Positions 60,863 to 64,000 of a DNA stretch of 64,000 bases are shown piece by piece. The stretch's first letter is position 1, and each line of letters starts with the position of its first letter. Source of the stretch: Oceanicola sp. D3 (lineage in GTDB: Bacteria; Pseudomonadota; Alphaproteobacteria; Rhodobacterales; Rhodobacteraceae); assembly GCF_006351965.1 (NCBI RefSeq), contig NZ_CP040932.1, positions 2,790,001 through 2,854,000 of the forward strand. Reading direction: 5' to 3'. The notes below the pieces were generated by a model. That model worked only from the letters and a program-made list of their open reading frames with translations. It was not told the DNA's origin and did not search any database. The position numbers were made by a program, and so were the translations under genes.

Positions 60863-62145
60863 ATGCGGCTCCCATCCACCAGCAGGCCCAGCTCCGCGGC
60901 GATTTTCAAATGTGTCAGCGCGGCCCTGTGGGTCAGGGCCACGCGCTTGGTTTCGGCATCCAGCCATGTTTCAAAGGTGTTCACCACGTCGAGCACATTG
61001 CGCTGCCCGCCGTCATACTGCTGGCGGAAAATCTCGTAATTGCGCCGGGCCTGAGCGGCGAGCGTCGCCTGCTCGGCGGCCTGCCGCTCTGTCGCGGCCA
61101 ACTCTTGGCGCAGCCCGGCGAGGCTACGGGCGCTCTTTTCGCGCGCCTGCCCCAGCTTGGCCTCCGCGCCCTCCTCGGCGGCCTTGATCGCCTTCAGCCG
61201 TGCGCCGGTGCCAAAGCCCAGCCCGTTCTCTGCGCCCACATTCAGCGCCCCGCCGCCATTGCTGAGATCGGCCTGCGCCGAAACGCCGGGCAGATATCCG
61301 GCACGCTCGATCTTGGCCTGCGCCACCAGCCGTGTCTTGTTGGCCTCGGCCTTCAGCACACCAATCGCCTTCTGCTCGCCGCCGGGCACGCTGGCCTTGC
61401 CGAGGCCCCGCACATCTTGCAAGGGGCGCACCGACATCGCGTTCAACTCCGCCAGCGCGGTGGCCGCCGCCTCTGCGCCCGCGTTCATCGTTGCCTCCAC
61501 CTCGGCCCGCTTCTGGCGCATCACCGAAAGCTCGGAGAGGTCAGAGACGCCGCCGCTCACCCGCTGCTCCATGACCCACTCGAAATGCTTCATCTGCTCC
61601 AGCCCGGTCGCCGCCACCGCCGCCTCGGCGCGGCCCTGCTCGGCAGCGAGGTAGAGTGAAAGGGCCGAGAGCACGCGGGCGTTGGTATCTTCGGCCAGCA
61701 CCACGGCGGCATGCTCCACATCCGCCGCCGCAAAGGCCCGCTCGGCCTTCTTCTTGCCGCCCTGCCAGATCACCTGATCGAGAATGATGGAGGAGACCAG
61801 ATCCCCCAGCGAGGTGAGCGAAACGCTGGGGCCGATGGTGGGCAGCCAGTTTTTCTCTGCCGCCACCGCCCGCAGCTTCGCGGCGCGCAGGTCGGCCTCG
61901 GCGGCGCGGCTGTTGGCTTCCAGCACCGCACCCGCCACCTTGGCATAGGCACTGCCCGGCGCGATCACCGAGCGACGGCGCAACAGGTCTGCGATAACGG
62001 TGCTCTTGGAGGCCTCCGCCTGCCCCAGGGCCGGGGCCGCCGGGTCACTCGCGCCGCGCGCTGCAGTGTCGCCACCGCCCATGCAGCCCGACAGCAGCAC
62101 CAGCACGGCACAGCTCATCCATATGGTTCTGCTCGCGGGGCGCAT
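60859..62145 (-). CDS. TolC-family outer-membrane channel lipoprotein (type I secretion)
   Basis: A 428-residue protein. The ATG at 62145 is chosen because AGGAGG lies just upstream and a lipoprotein signal (TIWMSCAVLVLLSGC, acylated Cys about 21) follows; the open frame further upstream is Arg-rich and not a signal. The rest consists of long helices with the TolC pattern of paired repeats (EANSRAAEADLRAAKLRAVAAEKNWLPTIGPSV and AEANKTRLVAQAKIERAGYLPGVSAQADL). It forms the exit duct for the ABC/HlyD pair encoded downstream. The adhesin gene ends 82 bases upstream. Confidence 0.92.
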   Translation of the reverse strand: MRPASRTIWMSCAVLVLLSGCMGGGDTAARGASDPAAPALGQAEASKSTVIADLLRRRSVIAPGSAYAKVAGAVLEANSRAAEADLRAAKLRAVAAEKNWLPTIGPSVSLTSLGDLVSSIILDQVIWQGGKKKAERAFAAADVEHAAVVLAEDTNARVLSALSLYLAAEQGRAEAAVAATGLEQMKHFEWVMEQRVSGGVSDLSELSVMRQKRAEVEATMNAGAEAAATALAELNAMSVRPLQDVRGLGKASVPGGEQKAIGVLKAEANKTRLVAQAKIERAGYLPGVSAQADLSNGGGALNVGAENGLGFGTGARLKAIKAAEEGAEAKLGQAREKSARSLAGLRQELAATERQAAEQATLAAQARRNYEIFRQQYDGGQRNVLDVVNTFETWLDAETKRVALTHRAALTHLKIAAELGLLVDGSRI

Positions 62146-62227
62146 CACGCCTCCTGTCCCTGCCTCTGCCCGGGCGGCGCCTCTATGTGGGCGCCGTCCC
62201 GGAAACCTCATTCCCACGCTGACGGGA

Positions 62228-64000
62228 TCACACCAGCGCCGGGTTCACCTGTATGTCCTGGTCGACGACAAGCGTGCCCTCGCCCAGCGTGTACACATCG
62301 TAGCTCTCGCCCTCGATCACCCGCGTCTCGCCGGTGGCCGTGGCCCCCGCAGCATTGACGATGTCATCATCGCCGCCGTGAATGACGAGCTCATTGGTGA
62401 AGCCCGAAAGCTCCGCCAGTTGATCGGCCGTGATCGTCAGCTCCGCCTCGGAGGCAAACTGCAGGTCCACCGCCTGAATATCGAACTGGCCAAGGCCCGG
62501 GTTGGCAAGATCAACCACCGAGTTGCCCGGATCTTCCATCACGAAGAGCGTGCCCGCGTGGTTGCCCGCCGCATCGGTGGAGGTGACAACAAGGTTAGAG
62601 CCGGTCGGGATCGCCTCGTTGAAGTCAAAGATCACCTCGCCCCACTCGTCGTCGATCTCCAGATCGTAGGCCACCGCAGACACATTGCCCGCGCCGTCGA
62701 TCTGCTGAACTTCGGTGATATCGTCGTTCTGATCCACGCCAATCTCGCGCACACCCGTGCCCCCCTGACGGAAGCTCAGGATCACCGGCGCATCGGGGTT
62801 GTCGGTATCCACCGATACATCCGTGGTCTCGGTGCGGGTGTTGCCCGCCGCATCGGTGGCCACAACCGTGGCAGCGGCGGTGTATTCGCCCGTCGGGATC
62901 TCGCCCGCGGCAAAGGCCACCGTCCAGTTGCCCGCCGCATCGACAGTTGCGGCATGGGTGGTGCCCTCAAAGCTGACGATCACGCTCGACCCGGGCTCAA
63001 CCGTGCCCGCAAAGCTCACCCCATCGGCCTGCTCTTCGGCATTCACGATGTCGTCGCCCTCAACCGTGGAAATGGTCAGCGGCTCCACAAAGGTATCCAC
63101 CTGCACCGAGTCGGTGATCGAGGCCATGTTGCCCGCCCCGTCGGTTGCCACCGCCGAGATGCTGGCCAGATAGTCGCCCTCCGGCACCTCTTGCGGCGCG
63201 AAGGTGGTGAACCATGTGCCATCCGCCAGCACCACCGCCGTATGCGTTGCGTTGCCTAGCGTGACCTCAACCGTCGAGCCCGGCTCGACCGTGCCCGAAA
63301 GCTGCACGCCCTCGCCATGTTCGACCTCGTTGACGATATCATCCACCGCGATCGGCCCGTCGAGCGTGAGGTCGATGATACGATCCACCTCGATCTCACC
63401 CGCCGCCGTGGCCATGTTGCCCGCCGCATCCGTTGCGGTCACAGACACGCTCGCCATGGTCTCGCCCGCCGGAATGTCGCCGGGGAGGTAAGCCACCTGC
63501 CAGTTGCCAGCGCCATCCACCGTGGCCGGTCGCGTGACCCCCGCGAAGGTGACCTGAACCGCTGCGCCCGGCTCGCCGGTGCCGGTCAGCACCACGCCGT
63601 TGGCGGCCTCGGCCTCGTTGATGATGCCGTCGCCTTCCACCTGGGTGTTCAGCGTCACAGCGGTTTCTGTGTCGATGGCCAGCGTGTCATGCGCGGTCGA
63701 GCTGTTGCCCGCCGCATCCGTGGCGGTCACAGAGATCGGCGCCTGATAGGTGCCCGGCGCAATCTGGCCCGGGGCAAAGCTTGCCGTCCAGCTGCCATCG
63801 GCGGCCACCACGGCCGGCACCGTCACATTGCCCAGCTGCACGTTCACCGTGGAGCCCGGCTCGGTCATGCCGGTGAGGGTCACGCCATCCGCCGCTTCCA
63901 CCGCATTCACCACGTCATCAGCGGTGACCGGCGCGCCCGAAATCGTCACCCAGCCCATCGTATCCACATCCACCACGGTCGTTGCCATCGAGGCATTGCC
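62228..64000 (-). CDS. large Ig-repeat (BapA/LapA-like) adhesin, C-terminal part
   Basis: The frame runs off the right edge of the window: residues G-N-A-S precede the internal Met at 63988, in the middle of a repeat. At least 590 C-terminal residues are seen. Four bacterial Ig-like repeats of 96-97 residues each carry the VEPGSTVxV, GxWxxxFAPGxIPxG and VTATDAAGN motifs. A diverged fifth repeat and a C-terminal domain (LQFASEAELTITADQLAEL, HGGDDDIVNA, YDVYTLGEGTLVVDQDI) typical of type I secretion substrates follow. The type I exporter genes lie next, on the same strand. The product should be a secreted or surface adhesin for biofilm attachment. Confidence 0.88.
   Translation of the reverse strand, partial: GNASMATTVVDVDTMGWVTISGAPVTADDVVNAVEAADGVTLTGMTEPGSTVNVQLGNVTVPAVVAADGSWTASFAPGQIAPGTYQAPISVTATDAAGNSSTAHDTLAIDTETAVTLNTQVEGDGIINEAEAANGVVLTGTGEPGAAVQVTFAGVTRPATVDGAGNWQVAYLPGDIPAGETMASVSVTATDAAGNMATAAGEIEVDRIIDLTLDGPIAVDDIVNEVEHGEGVQLSGTVEPGSTVEVTLGNATHTAVVLADGTWFTTFAPQEVPEGDYLASISAVATDGAGNMASITDSVQVDTFVEPLTISTVEGDDIVNAEEQADGVSFAGTVEPGSSVIVSFEGTTHAATVDAAGNWTVAFAAGEIPTGEYTAAATVVATDAAGNTRTETTDVSVDTDNPDAPVILSFRQGGTGVREIGVDQNDDITEVQQIDGAGNVSAVAYDLEIDDEWGEVIFDFNEAIPTGSNLVVTSTDAAGNHAGTLFVMEDPGNSVVDLANPGLGQFDIQAVDLQFASEAELTITADQLAELSGFTNELVIHGGDDDIVNAAGATATGETRVIEGESYDVYTLGEGTLVVDQDIQVNPALV
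62804..63958 (-). repeat. four tandem Ig-like repeat units in the adhesin gene
   Basis: Each unit is about 290 bases and encodes 96-97 residues ending in a DAAGN(x)n-VDT-type strand. The units are clearly related but not identical at DNA level. More units are expected beyond the window edge. Confidence 0.82.

Overview
This is a GC-rich chromosomal window from an alphaproteobacterium, most likely Rhodobacterales (roseobacter group). The assignment rests on base composition, on a TssJ-less type VI secretion (T6SS) cluster controlled by kinase, phosphatase and FHA proteins, and on the look of the transport and metabolic genes. I saw no rRNA, tRNA, CRISPR array, insertion sequence or phage integrase. 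All functional names come from reading translated sequence and recalling family features; no database search was run.

Layout. Bases 1-8747 hold the end of an AEC-family permease, a TonB-dependent receptor, a metallo-beta-lactamase-fold hydrolase and a polyamine-type ABC importer (ATPase, binding protein, two permeases) with a DUF1330 protein inside the operon. Bases 9067-11208 carry a RidA-type deaminase beside an ACT-domain threonine dehydratase, then type II dehydroquinase. Bases 11343-49239 are a T6SS locus in two divergent arms. The leftward arm reads tssK, tssL (with an OmpA domain), tssM, tagF, pppA, ppkA. The rightward arm reads vgrG, a DUF6931-like gene, tagH (FHA), an OmpA-like gene, tssA, tssB, tssC, two hcp, tssE, tssF, tssG, tssH. 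Between the arms sits a 2842-residue autotransporter gene. I found no tssJ and no PAAR gene in the window.

Bases 49489-57347 hold a 55-residue membrane peptide, a glycerate-2-kinase and an unusual set: a winged-helix/TolB-like/TPR regulator, a vanadium haloperoxidase/PAP2-type enzyme with 15 tandem GVA tripeptides, a subtilisin-type protease with a very long His-Ser interval, and a protein resembling an animal-type haem peroxidase that has lost its haem-site motifs. I consider this the best candidate for an undescribed system. Bases 57363-64000 encode a type I secretion system (TolC lipoprotein, ABC exporter, HlyD adaptor) and the end of the Ig-repeat adhesin it probably exports.

How the parts work together. 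PpkA, PppA and the FHA protein TagH form a phosphothreonine switch, and TagF is usually a post-translational brake. TssL, PpkA and the DUF6931-like protein all carry a KTVI motif near the N-terminus, which could be the shared phospho-acceptor read by the FHA domain. The giant autotransporter and the Ig-repeat adhesin suggest a surface-attached lifestyle in which contact-dependent T6SS activity would be useful.
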